Shown piece by piece: positions 18,123 through 26,700 of a DNA stretch of 64,000 nucleotides (its first letter is position 1; the number at the start of each line of letters is the position of its first letter). The translations under genes were made by a program, and so were the position numbers. Source of the stretch: Gammaproteobacteria bacterium (GTDB taxonomy: Bacteria; Pseudomonadota; Gammaproteobacteria; Pseudomonadales; Cellvibrionaceae); NCBI GenBank assembly GCA_021151835.1, contig JAGKWO010000005.1, positions 104,989 to 168,988 on the forward strand. Reading direction: 5' to 3'. The notes under the pieces were generated by a model. It was not told where the DNA came from and made no database searches. It saw only the letters and a list, made by a program, of their open reading frames with translations.

Positions 18123-18464
18123 TTAGAGTTGCAATGCGTTTTTTAATGCATTGGGATCGTAACCGCGCAGCACTTGGCCGCGAATCATTATCAGTGGAAT
18201 TCCACTGCCGTGTAATTGCTCATACTGCGAACGGCCTTCGGACGACTTTTCAATATCGTATTCAACAAAGGCGACATTATTTTCCTTAAAAAACGCGCGC
18301 GTTTTATTGCAGTAACCGCACCAGGCCGCTGAATATAAAATAACACCTTCGGGATGCTGTGCAGAAAAATCAGGCGGTGGGCTAAATTCTTCGCGAAGAA
18401 CATCCCATTTAAACACAATCAGTGCGATAAAAAGAACAATGCAAGTGCTGCGAAAACTCATCAA
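18123..18464 (-). CDS. Membrane-anchored glutaredoxin-like protein
   Basis: A 113-residue protein with an N-terminal hydrophobic segment (about residues 5-20), followed by a thioredoxin-fold domain with an AAWCGYC active site. The cis-proline region is GIPLIMIRG. The anchor suggests that the CxxC faces the periplasm, or that the protein stays on the membrane; the topology cannot be settled from sequence. Nine bases separate it from the upstream prepilin gene, and the OsmC gene follows. Confidence 0.85.
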   Translation of the reverse strand: MMSFRSTCIVLFIALIVFKWDVLREEFSPPPDFSAQHPEGVILYSAAWCGYCNKTRAFFKENNVAFVEYDIEKSSEGRSQYEQLHGSGIPLIMIRGQVLRGYDPNALKNALQL

Positions 18465-18473
18465 CGAACGCCC

Positions 18474-18953
18474 CTAGATTCTGCAATTAATGGGCAAGTG
18501 TTTTACATCAATATCCGTGCGATTCTCCCCAACAGCGGACATCCCGTTGGGCACCGCCGCCTTACCGCAAATCCATGAGATAGGGCTTTCAGGTGATCCA
18601 TTGACCACAACCGGCTGGACGGTGAGTGTTTTATTTTTGATTTCGGGATGAGCCTTGTTACCAAAATGCAGATGGAAAGCACCATTCACCAACTCGACAC
18701 GATCAATATAGTTGCCCAAAATTTTATCGGCAGGAGGGATATTCGCTTCTTTATTACTGTGTAAAAAAACCTGTTCACTTTTATGATAAAAAGTAACGAG
18801 TTTTTTGTAATCCTCGATTAACTCCAGCGATTCACTCACCTGCTTGCGTGTCACCACCGGCTCCGGTGATGGCATCGCCATTAATGCCAAAACGGCGATG
18901 ATTGCCACCACTACCATCATTTCTATTAAGGTAAAACCACGCAAACGCACCAT
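18474..18953 (-). CDS. Type IV prepilin-like protein, orphan
   Basis: With the start at 18953 the protein begins MVRLRGFTLIEMMVVV, a short basic leader, the prepilin peptidase site after Gly and the Glu at mature position 5. The long hydrophobic helix MMVVVAIIAVLALMAM follows. The C-terminal half has two cysteines (ISWICG and LPINCRI) able to form the disulfide loop of pilins. It is 159 residues. A longer in-frame start at 19001 would place 16 residues before the leader and is unlikely. No pilus assembly gene is adjacent, so it may serve the pili elsewhere in the genome or a type II secretion system. Confidence 0.82.
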   Translation of the reverse strand: MVRLRGFTLIEMMVVVAIIAVLALMAMPSPEPVVTRKQVSESLELIEDYKKLVTFYHKSEQVFLHSNKEANIPPADKILGNYIDRVELVNGAFHLHFGNKAHPEIKNKTLTVQPVVVNGSPESPISWICGKAAVPNGMSAVGENRTDIDVKHLPINCRI

Positions 18954-18973
18954 TGAGTAAATCCTTTGATTGT

Positions 18974-19231
18974 CTAGCGAATAAATTTCGCCACATACCA
19001 ACAGCTGGCTTCAATCTGCAGCCCCTGCTCCCTTGCCCATACTAACCCGTTCCGCACCAATTTCTCCGCATGGCCTTTGCCGCGAAACGCCGGGGGCACA
19101 TAGGTGCTGTAAAAATTCACTGCGGGTTTATCGCCCTGGTTAAATAAACGATAAGCAAGTACCGCTTCTTCACCACTTTCTTCCCGGATCACAAACTTAT
19201 GCTGCCCGGATAAATGTTGTACATCACTCAT
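18974..19231 (-). CDS. Small GNAT-fold N-acetyltransferase (YjdJ-like)
   Basis: An 85-residue minimal GNAT domain. The acetyl-CoA loop is in YVPPAFRGKGHAEKLV, followed by the helix NGLVWAREQGLQIEASCWYV. Such single-domain forms are common and of unknown substrate. It lies 20 bases before the prepilin gene on the same strand, so it may be first in that transcript. Confidence 0.85.
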   Translation of the reverse strand: MSDVQHLSGQHKFVIREESGEEAVLAYRLFNQGDKPAVNFYSTYVPPAFRGKGHAEKLVRNGLVWAREQGLQIEASCWYVAKFIR

Positions 19232-19262
19232 AATATGCCACCGTAAAAATATAGCCCATAAA

Positions 19263-19298
19263 AAAATCCCCTGTCACTGGCGGCGAACAGGGGATTTT
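19263..19298 (-). terminator. Terminator of rimO
   Basis: The stem AATCCCCTGT with ACAGGGGATT (19265-19274, 19287-19296) is followed on the minus strand by a T run. It lies 13 bases after the rimO stop. Confidence 0.8.
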
Positions 19299-19311
19299 CA
19301 GGTGGGGATTT

Positions 19312-20715
19312 TTAAACCTTCGAGCCCCAGAGGTCATATTCATCGGAATGTTCGATCAACACATTCACCAGATCGCCCGGCTTCACATCGTCTTCGCCAT
19401 TCAAATACACACAGCCATCGATTTCCGGTGCATCCGCGAAACAGCGGCCAATTGCACCTTCCTCATCAACTTCATCGATCAGGACCTGCAAGGTTTGACC
19501 CACTTTCAGTTTCAAACGTTCAGTCGAGATACGTTGCTGCAATTGCATAAAACGATCATAGCGCTCTTGCTTGATTTCATCGGGAACATGATCAGGCAAA
19601 TCGTTCGCTTTCGCACCATCAACCGGTGAATACTGGAAGCAACCCACACGATCCAATTGCGCCTCTTCAAGGAAATTCAGCAATTCCTGGAAATCCTCTT
19701 CGGTTTCACCCGGGAATCCCACAATAAAGGTTGAACGAATAGTGAGGTTCGGCACTTGTTCACGCCAATTCCTGATGCGTTCCAGCGTCTTTTCCACCTG
19801 GCCGGGGCGACGCATTTTGCGCAGGAGCGTCGGGCTGGCATGCTGGAATGGAATATCGAGGTAAGGCAGTACTTTGCCCTGCGCCATTAACGGAATAATG
19901 TTATCCACGTGCGGATAAGGGTAGACGTAATGCAAGCGCACCCACACGCCCAATTCGCCCAATGCAGCAGCAAGCTGGTACATATCGGTTTTGAGCGGGC
20001 GACCATCCCAGAAATCGGTGCGATGCTTGATATCCACACCGTAAGCGGAAGTGTCCTGGGAAATAATCAGCAGCTCTTTTACGCCGGCTTTGACCAGGCG
20101 CTCAGCCTCGCCCATTACCTGGCCAATCGGGCGGCTAACCAGTTTGCCGCGCATATCCGGGATGATGCAGAAACTGCACGAATGGTTGCAGCCTTCCGAG
20201 ATTTTCAAATACGCATAATGGCGCGGGGTAAGCTTGATACCTTGCGGCGGTACCAGATCGGTAAACGGATTGTGCTGTGGCTTGGGCGGTAAATGTTGAT
20301 GAACCTGGGATAATACTTCTTCGTAAGCATGGGCCCCGGTAATACCCAGGACATTGGGATGAACCTGGATAATTTCGTCCTTCTTGGCACCCAAACAACC
20401 CGTTACCAATACTTTACCGTTCTCCGCCAGGGCTTCGCCAATTGCCCCCAATGATTCCTGTACGGCGCTGTCGATAAAACCACAGGTATTAACGATCACC
20501 ATATCGGCGTCGTTGTAGGTCGGCACAATGTTGTACCCCTCGGTGCGTAATTGCGTGAGGATACGCTCGGAATCCACCAGGTTTTTGGGGCATCCGAGCG
20601 ATACAAAACCAATGGTATTCCCTTTGTTGCTACCGGATTGCACCTGACTGGCCAGGGTCTTGGCCGGGGTATCCAGGGTTGTAGTTTGGCTGGGGTCAAA
20701 GGAATTTACAGTCAT
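19312..20715 (-). CDS. rimO: Ribosomal protein S12 methylthiotransferase RimO
   Basis: A radical-SAM enzyme that adds a methylthio group to the conserved aspartate of ribosomal protein uS12. The N-terminal UPF0004 domain, beginning GFVSLGCPKNLVDSER, carries the auxiliary cluster cysteines (also NTCGFI and GCLGAKK). The radical-SAM CX3CX2C motif is in GCNHSCSFCIIPDMRG, and a TRAM domain closes the protein. It is 467 residues; the first 30 or so are a variable extension. It is divergent from the secreted protein gene at 20900. Confidence 0.96.
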   Translation of the reverse strand: MTVNSFDPSQTTTLDTPAKTLASQVQSGSNKGNTIGFVSLGCPKNLVDSERILTQLRTEGYNIVPTYNDADMVIVNTCGFIDSAVQESLGAIGEALAENGKVLVTGCLGAKKDEIIQVHPNVLGITGAHAYEEVLSQVHQHLPPKPQHNPFTDLVPPQGIKLTPRHYAYLKISEGCNHSCSFCIIPDMRGKLVSRPIGQVMGEAERLVKAGVKELLIISQDTSAYGVDIKHRTDFWDGRPLKTDMYQLAAALGELGVWVRLHYVYPYPHVDNIIPLMAQGKVLPYLDIPFQHASPTLLRKMRRPGQVEKTLERIRNWREQVPNLTIRSTFIVGFPGETEEDFQELLNFLEEAQLDRVGCFQYSPVDGAKANDLPDHVPDEIKQERYDRFMQLQQRISTERLKLKVGQTLQVLIDEVDEEGAIGRCFADAPEIDGCVYLNGEDDVKPGDLVNVLIEHSDEYDLWGSKV

Positions 20716-20899
20716 AAGTGCTCAGGAAGTCCGGGGGACAGAAAAAAGGCGGCTATTGTAGGGGTTTAGCGGGCGTTTTGCATGTAGTAGATGGTTATAA
20801 AAACCGCGCCGGGCTAAACCGTCATCCGGCATTCGAGGAATTGTCATGGAGCAATGGTAGTTTCCGGGTTTCATAACATCTTCCCTGAAAGGATAATCC

Positions 20900-21784
20900 A
20901 TGAAAAAAATCCCGTTACTCATCGCCGGCCTAAGCACCTTTCCCATGATTTCACTCCCCATGACCGCAATGGCCAACCCCGATGTCACAACCCGTGAGTA
21001 TAAGTTGCTGCTAAATCCAACCCTGTTCACTTCCGCAACAGAAGCCACCAAAGTCAGCGATTATTTTTCCAGTTTTACCGCGGTTATTGAAACTGCTATC
21101 GCACGCGACGTATCCGGCAGTTTGACGCTCGATAAAACCCGCACAGTAAAGTTTTACGATACGGCGGGCACCTGCGTGCTGGACGATTTGGGTTACATCT
21201 TTCGTGAGCGCATTGAAAATAGCCAATCGGAAGTGACGTTAAAATTCCGCAGCCCGGATTCCTATATCGCCGACTTTGAAGATCTCTCAGCGTCGAGCAA
21301 TCAGGCAGAAACAAAACTTGAAGCGGATATCGGTAGCAAGGCCGGCAATCCATTCAATATTGTGTATGGGCATTCAACCACATCACCGAATACCCGCACC
21401 ATTAATAATCTTGAAGATATCAATGTCCATTTTCCCGGCTTCGATACTAATTATGCACTTGCCGATTCGACAACGTTAACGTTGGTAGGCAATTTATCAA
21501 TTTATGAACGCGTTTACGATGGCGGCACAATCGATTTGGGTTCCATTGATGCCGAAGTAAGTGTCACACTGTGGTACACCAGTGTGCCCACCGGCGCGCA
21601 AAAACCGGTAGTGGTCGAAGTGTCATTTAAATACGAAGATGCCAGTGCCGATTACACCAAAGCCGTAGTCAACCGGGCCAAACAATCCTTTGAGGCAATT
21701 CAAACCTTAAGCAACTGGAATTCGACCAGTTCGGTAACCAAAACCCAATTTGTTTATCAATACAATCCGGCGTTTTGCAATTGA
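20900..21784 (+). CDS. Secreted protein with CYTH/TTM-like features, function unknown
   Basis: A 294-residue protein with a Sec signal peptide (MKKIPLLIAGL..., cleavage after AMA near residue 26). I do not recognise a named family. The mature part has the order of motifs of CYTH (triphosphate tunnel) domains: REYKLLL near the start, then VKFYDTAGTCVLDDLGYIFRER, then VTLKFRSPD, then LSIYERV, SVTLWY and VVEVSFKYED, i.e. alternating charged residues on beta strands. It lacks the full ExExK signature, because the first Glu is missing. CYTH enzymes are usually cytoplasmic. The gene has its own terminator. The fold assignment is tentative. Confidence 0.7.
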   Translation: MKKIPLLIAGLSTFPMISLPMTAMANPDVTTREYKLLLNPTLFTSATEATKVSDYFSSFTAVIETAIARDVSGSLTLDKTRTVKFYDTAGTCVLDDLGYIFRERIENSQSEVTLKFRSPDSYIADFEDLSASSNQAETKLEADIGSKAGNPFNIVYGHSTTSPNTRTINNLEDINVHFPGFDTNYALADSTTLTLVGNLSIYERVYDGGTIDLGSIDAEVSVTLWYTSVPTGAQKPVVVEVSFKYEDASADYTKAVVNRAKQSFEAIQTLSNWNSTSSVTKTQFVYQYNPAFCN

Positions 21785-21811
21785 TAATTTACACTAGTTC
21801 TTTTCTTAATG

Positions 21812-21843
21812 AAAAAATCCGGATTTTCATCCGGATTTTTTTT
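21812..21843. terminator. Bidirectional terminator
   Basis: Inverted arms ATCCGGA and TCCGGAT, with an A run before and a T run after, lie between the convergent secreted-protein and chemoreceptor genes. Confidence 0.85.
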
Positions 21844-21844
21844 A

Positions 21845-23767
21845 TCAGGTTTTATAACTTGTCAACTGTCGCTGTATCTCACTGGTGATACGAGTTAACA
21901 ACTCCAATGCTTGCAGGGTTTCCTGGACACGCTGATGGTTTTTATCGCTATTGTTATTAATACGCGTGATGTTGCTATTAATATCTTCCGCAACATTACT
22001 TTGTTCATGAACAGAAGTAGAAATTTCGCGGTTTAAACCGCTCAATTGGGAAACAGCGGATAATACTTGCTGGATAGAATGTCCCGAGTCACGGGCAGCA
22101 TTTACATTCGCATGAACCTGATCTTCCGCTACCCGCATTTTTTCAAATGCTTGCACAGAATTTGCCTGGAAACGTTTGACCATTTTATCTACCTCTTCAG
22201 TGGAGGCCTGGGTGCGACTTGCCAGCGATCGCACTTCATCCGCCACCACCGCAAAGCCTCGCCCCTGTTCGCCCGCACGCGCCGCTTCAATTGCCGCATT
22301 CAAAGCCAATAAATTAGTCTGCTCCGCAATTGAACGAATCACACTGAGGACCGCACCGATTTCATTACTGGCCCCCGCCAGTGCATGTATTCCCTGCGCA
22401 GCCTGCTCAATATTACTGGCGAGGGATTGGGTGGAGTCTATTGTTGCCCGTAAATTGTTATAACCCTGTTCAGCGTCTTGCTGTGCTGTTGATGCCGCTT
22501 GGGCGACACTATCCGCGTGGTTTGCAACCTGGTGCGCGGCCGTGCTCATTTCATAAATTGCACTGGCGATACTATTAATATCCTGGCTTTGTGCCGTAAC
22601 GGACTGCGAGGTTTGCGTGGCAATTATTTTCAGTTGCGATGCCGATGAAAATAATTCTTCCGTCGACTTGGCCACGGAATTAATCGTCTGTTGCAGTCGC
22701 TCCATTAAATCATCCACACCATTGGCCAGCTCGGCCAATTCATCGCGCCCGGTCGAATTCAACCGCTGGGTCAAGTCACCTTCACCACTGACAATATTGC
22801 GCAAGCGGTGAATGGTTTGATGTAAAGGTCGCACCACTACCCATTGGCTTAATAAAAAAACAATAACCATAATAATCAAGCCTGCTGCCAACACCAGCAA
22901 AGATGCCAATAGCGATGAGGTACGCACCAGCGCGGAAATTTCGGCGCGCGAGTAAGCCGTAATAATTTCATAATTCCATGGATCAAACCGATTGACGCGC
23001 AACACCCATTGCGGATCTTTGTCATTAATAATGCGCTCCACTTCGGCCATTTCCATATTATTGGAATGAACGCGGGTAACGCCAAGGTTATCCCTTATTG
23101 CAACAAACCCCTTGGTAAGGACGTGGCTTTTTTCTATTGAATCAAATAACTCACGTAAATCCGCTTTATAACCGACATACCAAATCCCTAATACATTCCC
23201 GCTGGAATCGCGAATGGGCTCGTAACCGGTTAAATAGGGGGTTCCTAAAATATCCACCAATCCATAAAACGCTTTATTTTGCTGGATTTGTTTTATCGCT
23301 GCGCCTTGCGGCGCTAACAGGGTACCAATTGCGCGCCCGGTTGGTGTCATTACATTGGTAGATACCCTTACATAATCAGCACCGTCTTTGGAAAAAATCG
23401 TCGCCGTGCCGCCCATAATGGCCGTGACTTTATCAACTAATGTAAATTGATTGGCGAGTGCGGTATTACCCAGCAGTAAATCAGGAGCCTCGCGCTCATT
23501 AACCCTGACTTTTTCCCCTTGGTGCGCTTCACCCAGTTGCCCACCCAATTCTTGTAACAACGCCATACTACTTTTTACCCGTTCAGACATTATCGAATCG
23601 ATAACACCGAGCAAACGCAATGCTTCACTGCTGATACGCTGGCTTTCCAAATCAGCATTATTCCGGATCGATGTTCGCTCCAGTAAATAAATACTTAATG
23701 CACACAGCAAAAGGCCCGCTAATAAAATCGCACCCAGTGCAACCATGAATTTTTTAGTAATCGACAT
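21845..23767 (-). CDS. Methyl-accepting chemotaxis protein with periplasmic Cache-type sensor
   Basis: A 640-residue transmembrane chemoreceptor. TM1 is at about residues 8-29, a periplasmic sensor of about 240 residues follows, and TM2 is at about 275-300. The sensor has the feel of a Cache domain (VRVSTNVMTPTGRAIGT, then NVLGIWYVGYKAD). HAMP follows (RPLHQTIHRLRNIVSGEGDL), then the signalling helices with the conserved tip EQTNLLALNAAIEAARAGE. There is no C-terminal CheR pentapeptide. The ligand is unknown. No che genes are adjacent. Confidence 0.93.
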   Translation of the reverse strand: MSITKKFMVALGAILLAGLLLCALSIYLLERTSIRNNADLESQRISSEALRLLGVIDSIMSERVKSSMALLQELGGQLGEAHQGEKVRVNEREAPDLLLGNTALANQFTLVDKVTAIMGGTATIFSKDGADYVRVSTNVMTPTGRAIGTLLAPQGAAIKQIQQNKAFYGLVDILGTPYLTGYEPIRDSSGNVLGIWYVGYKADLRELFDSIEKSHVLTKGFVAIRDNLGVTRVHSNNMEMAEVERIINDKDPQWVLRVNRFDPWNYEIITAYSRAEISALVRTSSLLASLLVLAAGLIIMVIVFLLSQWVVVRPLHQTIHRLRNIVSGEGDLTQRLNSTGRDELAELANGVDDLMERLQQTINSVAKSTEELFSSASQLKIIATQTSQSVTAQSQDINSIASAIYEMSTAAHQVANHADSVAQAASTAQQDAEQGYNNLRATIDSTQSLASNIEQAAQGIHALAGASNEIGAVLSVIRSIAEQTNLLALNAAIEAARAGEQGRGFAVVADEVRSLASRTQASTEEVDKMVKRFQANSVQAFEKMRVAEDQVHANVNAARDSGHSIQQVLSAVSQLSGLNREISTSVHEQSNVAEDINSNITRINNNSDKNHQRVQETLQALELLTRITSEIQRQLTSYKT

Positions 23768-23971
23768 AACAGCACCCCAACAATGCTATTTGCTGAAATT
23801 ACGTAACGGGAATAAAAGGAGTTTAGCGGATACCGGTCGATTTACTAACGGCGGCAGTAAACAAACGAAGGGGAAAAACAGACGCGCATATTAAAAAGCA
23901 GGCTAATAACAATTAGGGTAAAAAACTCACAGTGCAATCAGGGCCATCACAAATTTGTCCAGCAATATGAA

Positions 23972-24754
23972 TTAATTGATAGGGCTAATCGGTACAAAAC
24001 TGCTGTATACCCCATTTACATCAAATGCCGCTATTTGAAATTCATAATCCCCATCCAGATAATCAAAATAATAGGAATCGGTAAAACCATTAGGGATTTT
24101 AACGTAGGTAAAATTGGATTGATCGCGCATTTTATAACGCAATTCGTAGCCACCCACTTCATTAATATCCAGATAATTCCCATTTACTCTTCTGGTTGGC
24201 GCAGTCCAGTACAAAACTACCGGCCCGCTAATACCTACCGATGAGGTACTGCTCATCGCCGCTGATGATGATTGTTTGATTGACGATGATGATTTTTCTG
24301 AAGACTGGACTTTTGAGGATGAGCTGGAGCTTGAGCTACTGGACACCGGAGATTGCGGCGGTGTGGAAGAAGCCTGCGCTGATGATGCAGCTTCAACAAG
24401 AACCGATGACGTTGTGCCCTGTGCGGGTTTGGTAGAGGGCGCTGCTGCACCACCACCCCCGCCGCCTCCACCGCAAGCCATGGTAAATAAGGGGGCGACC
24501 AGGGTAATTGCAAGTGTGGTTTTTCTAATCCGGCTTTGGTGGGCCAGATTTTTCTTTAGTTGCTCCGGAGTGATAAAGCCCAGCTCAATTAATATTTCCC
24601 CTATTCCGCCGCGTGCTCCATCGGGTGATTTATTTTCGCTCAACAAATGACGAGCCTGCTGCAAATCGAGGGCTTGTAATAATTGTTGCCGGGAAATTAA
24701 ACCTCGCTCAACCAGAATATCGCCAATGCGTGTTTGCTTGTTCGGCTCAAACAT
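23972..24754 (-). CDS. MshEN-like domain joined to lipobox, poly-Ser linker and FN3-like domain
   Basis: An unusual 260-residue protein from the ATG at 24754; a TTG at 24847 would add 31 residues. Residues 9-32 and 50-73 are two copies of the MshEN/GspE N-terminal motif (IGDILVERGLI...LLQAL and IGEILIELGFI...LKKNL), which in MshE binds cyclic-di-GMP. A basic stretch (SRIRK), a short hydrophobic helix and the lipobox-like FTMAC (Cys about 94) follow. Then come eight glycines, a Ser-rich linker (about 115-173) and an FN3-like beta domain (about 176-260). If the helix is a signal anchor, the nucleotide-binding part is cytoplasmic and the FN3 part periplasmic. If signal peptidase II cuts at Cys94, the two halves separate. 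No ATPase core is present. Confidence 0.75.
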   Translation of the reverse strand: MFEPNKQTRIGDILVERGLISRQQLLQALDLQQARHLLSENKSPDGARGGIGEILIELGFITPEQLKKNLAHQSRIRKTTLAITLVAPLFTMACGGGGGGGGAAAPSTKPAQGTTSSVLVEAASSAQASSTPPQSPVSSSSSSSSSSKVQSSEKSSSSIKQSSSAAMSSTSSVGISGPVVLYWTAPTRRVNGNYLDINEVGGYELRYKMRDQSNFTYVKIPNGFTDSYYFDYLDGDYEFQIAAFDVNGVYSSFVPISPIN

Positions 24755-24896
24755 AACCTGTGCAACCTTTAATGAATAATTGTTTCTCTTGGACCCAATC
24801 CGAATCCGTTTTGCAACGGGGTGTTCATGATAGATAACAATGGCCAATAATAAACCTGATAAAGTATTTTTATAATAAATTTATTCTTATATAAAT

Positions 24897-26060
24897 TCAC
24901 TTTATATGACTTCTTATACTTTCCAACGCATTCCTGACTACATCAAAGCGTGTACCGATATTCATCCGCATAAAACCGCTGCCACCATCACCAAATACAA
25001 TTCCCGGACTAAGCCCCAATTTGCATTGATGAATAAAAAAATCGCGTAGCGCCGCATCCGACAAACCCAGTTCACGGCAATCCAGCCACAGCAAGTAAGT
25101 CGCCTCGGGCTTCACCAATTTAATCCGCGGAATTTCCTGCGCAATAAATTTCGCCGCAAAATCCCTTGTTGCCGCCAGGTAATGGATGAGTTCGTCCAAC
25201 CAGGGAGCACCACCGCGATAGGCGGCCTCGTAAGCAACAATACTGAAAGGGTTGTGATTGCCCACATGCAACTTTTCGAACGCGAGTTTCATTGCATCGC
25301 GCTGGGCTTTGTCGGGAATTACCAGCGCAGACAACCCCAAGCCAGGAATGTTGAATGTTTTATTGGGTGCAATAGTGGTGACAATCTTATCGCCGGGCTG
25401 TGCCAGGCGGCCCAACATAGTGTGGTTGCTAGCGGGATAAACCAGATCGCAATGGATGTCATCGGACAAAATGGTTAATTCATAACGGCGTGCAATTTCC
25501 AGTACTTTCGTTAGTTCTTCGACAGACCAAACCCGTCCGACCGGATTATGCGGCGTGCACAACATTAACAAGCGCGCGCCCTGCTTTGCGCAATCTTCCA
25601 GATGATCAAAATCAATGTGGTAATAACCATCAACCTCGCGCAATTGATTATTCATTAATTTGCGCTGATTGGTTGTCACTGCTGAAAAGAAGGGAAAATA
25701 AACGGGCGACTGTACAATGACGCCCTCACCTTCTTTTGTAAAAGCGAGCACTGCAGCAAATAATGATGGCACCACACCTGGTGCCATCAGAATCCAGTCG
25801 CGCTCAATCTGCCACCCATGACGCCGCGCAAACCAATCAATCGTTGCCTGATAAAGACTCTCCGGATACAGCGAATACCCAAACACCGGATGATTCAAGC
25901 GCTCCTGCAGTGCGCGGGTTACACAATCAGGTACCGCAAAATCCATATCAGCCACCCACAAAGGTGATACATCGGTGGTACCAAAATATTGTTGGCGACC
26001 GTCAAATTTAACGGCGTTGGTATGTTCGCGCTTAACGGGTAAATCAAAATTAAAAGTCAT
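24897..26060 (-). CDS. PatB/MalY-type cystathionine beta-lyase, PLP-dependent
   Basis: A 387-residue fold-type I PLP enzyme of the MalY/PatB C-S lyase group. Motifs include PLWVADMDFAVP near the start, LCTPHNPVGRVW, LSDDIHCDLVYP, and the Schiff-base lysine in TTIAPNKTFNIPGL. Members cleave cystathionine or cysteine S-conjugates, giving homocysteine or thiols, pyruvate and ammonia. MalY of E. coli also acts as a regulator of maltose genes. The gene lies 24 bases after the GFA family gene on the same strand and has no pathway partner nearby. Confidence 0.92.
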   Translation of the reverse strand: MTFNFDLPVKREHTNAVKFDGRQQYFGTTDVSPLWVADMDFAVPDCVTRALQERLNHPVFGYSLYPESLYQATIDWFARRHGWQIERDWILMAPGVVPSLFAAVLAFTKEGEGVIVQSPVYFPFFSAVTTNQRKLMNNQLREVDGYYHIDFDHLEDCAKQGARLLMLCTPHNPVGRVWSVEELTKVLEIARRYELTILSDDIHCDLVYPASNHTMLGRLAQPGDKIVTTIAPNKTFNIPGLGLSALVIPDKAQRDAMKLAFEKLHVGNHNPFSIVAYEAAYRGGAPWLDELIHYLAATRDFAAKFIAQEIPRIKLVKPEATYLLWLDCRELGLSDAALRDFFIHQCKLGLSPGIVFGDGGSGFMRMNIGTRFDVVRNALESIRSHIK

Positions 26061-26084
26061 CGGTAAATTTATCTGTATAAAAAA

Positions 26085-26510
26085 TTATGGATTGGTTTGG
26101 CGTACAGCGTCTTCACTGCCCGGCCAGCCATCATATTGCATGACTGAATCGGTAATCTTATGCCAGCTCGCTTTTGAACCGACAAAAATATGTGCTGCTA
26201 TGTCAATATCATTGATCCCTTCAATGCCTCCCAGGGGAATACCTAAAATATCCGGTTTGTTATCGTAGGTACTAATTAATGGAGAACCACAAGTTTTGCA
26301 AAAAAATTTGGTGACATAGTCTGATGATTTATATGCTGATAAATTATCACTACCTTTCACCCAGGTGAACTGGTGTTTATTGATAGATGCACGCGTTCTG
26401 AACGCTGCTCCATGCCAACGACGGCATTTTGAACAATGGCAGTTGTAAACAGGACCAAGCTTCCCCTCAATAACATACTCAACGGTCTCACATAAGCATT
26501 TTCCACGCAT
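26085..26510 (-). CDS. GFA family zinc-binding protein
   Basis: A 141-residue member of the family named after glutathione-dependent formaldehyde-activating enzyme. The zinc cysteines are visible: CLC near the start, CHCSKC, and FFCKTCGSPL. Most members outside the original enzyme have no proven reaction, and formaldehyde activation in particular should not be assumed. It is probably first in a transcript with the C-S lyase gene. Confidence 0.88.
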   Translation of the reverse strand: MRGKCLCETVEYVIEGKLGPVYNCHCSKCRRWHGAAFRTRASINKHQFTWVKGSDNLSAYKSSDYVTKFFCKTCGSPLISTYDNKPDILGIPLGGIEGINDIDIAAHIFVGSKASWHKITDSVMQYDGWPGSEDAVRQTNP

Positions 26511-26700
26511 TTTGAATCAATACTCCTGAAGCGTTTTTCCGCTGGCGATGTGTATTAATAAACAATGATGATGCCGGTATCTGATTTTGCCAAACCCCGT
26601 AATTAGCTGTAATAGCCGGTTTCCGGTTATTGCTTATACTACCTCAGGTTTTGGATAATCCGGCATTTTCCAATCTGTGTATCCCGTTAAGGAGCAAACT

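Noticed and set aside
24276..24650. Long acidic reading frame opposite the Ser-rich linker gene
   Set aside because: It is the complement of poly-Ser and Gly codons in the MshEN-like gene; low-complexity Asp/Glu and Pro runs, no ribosome-binding site.
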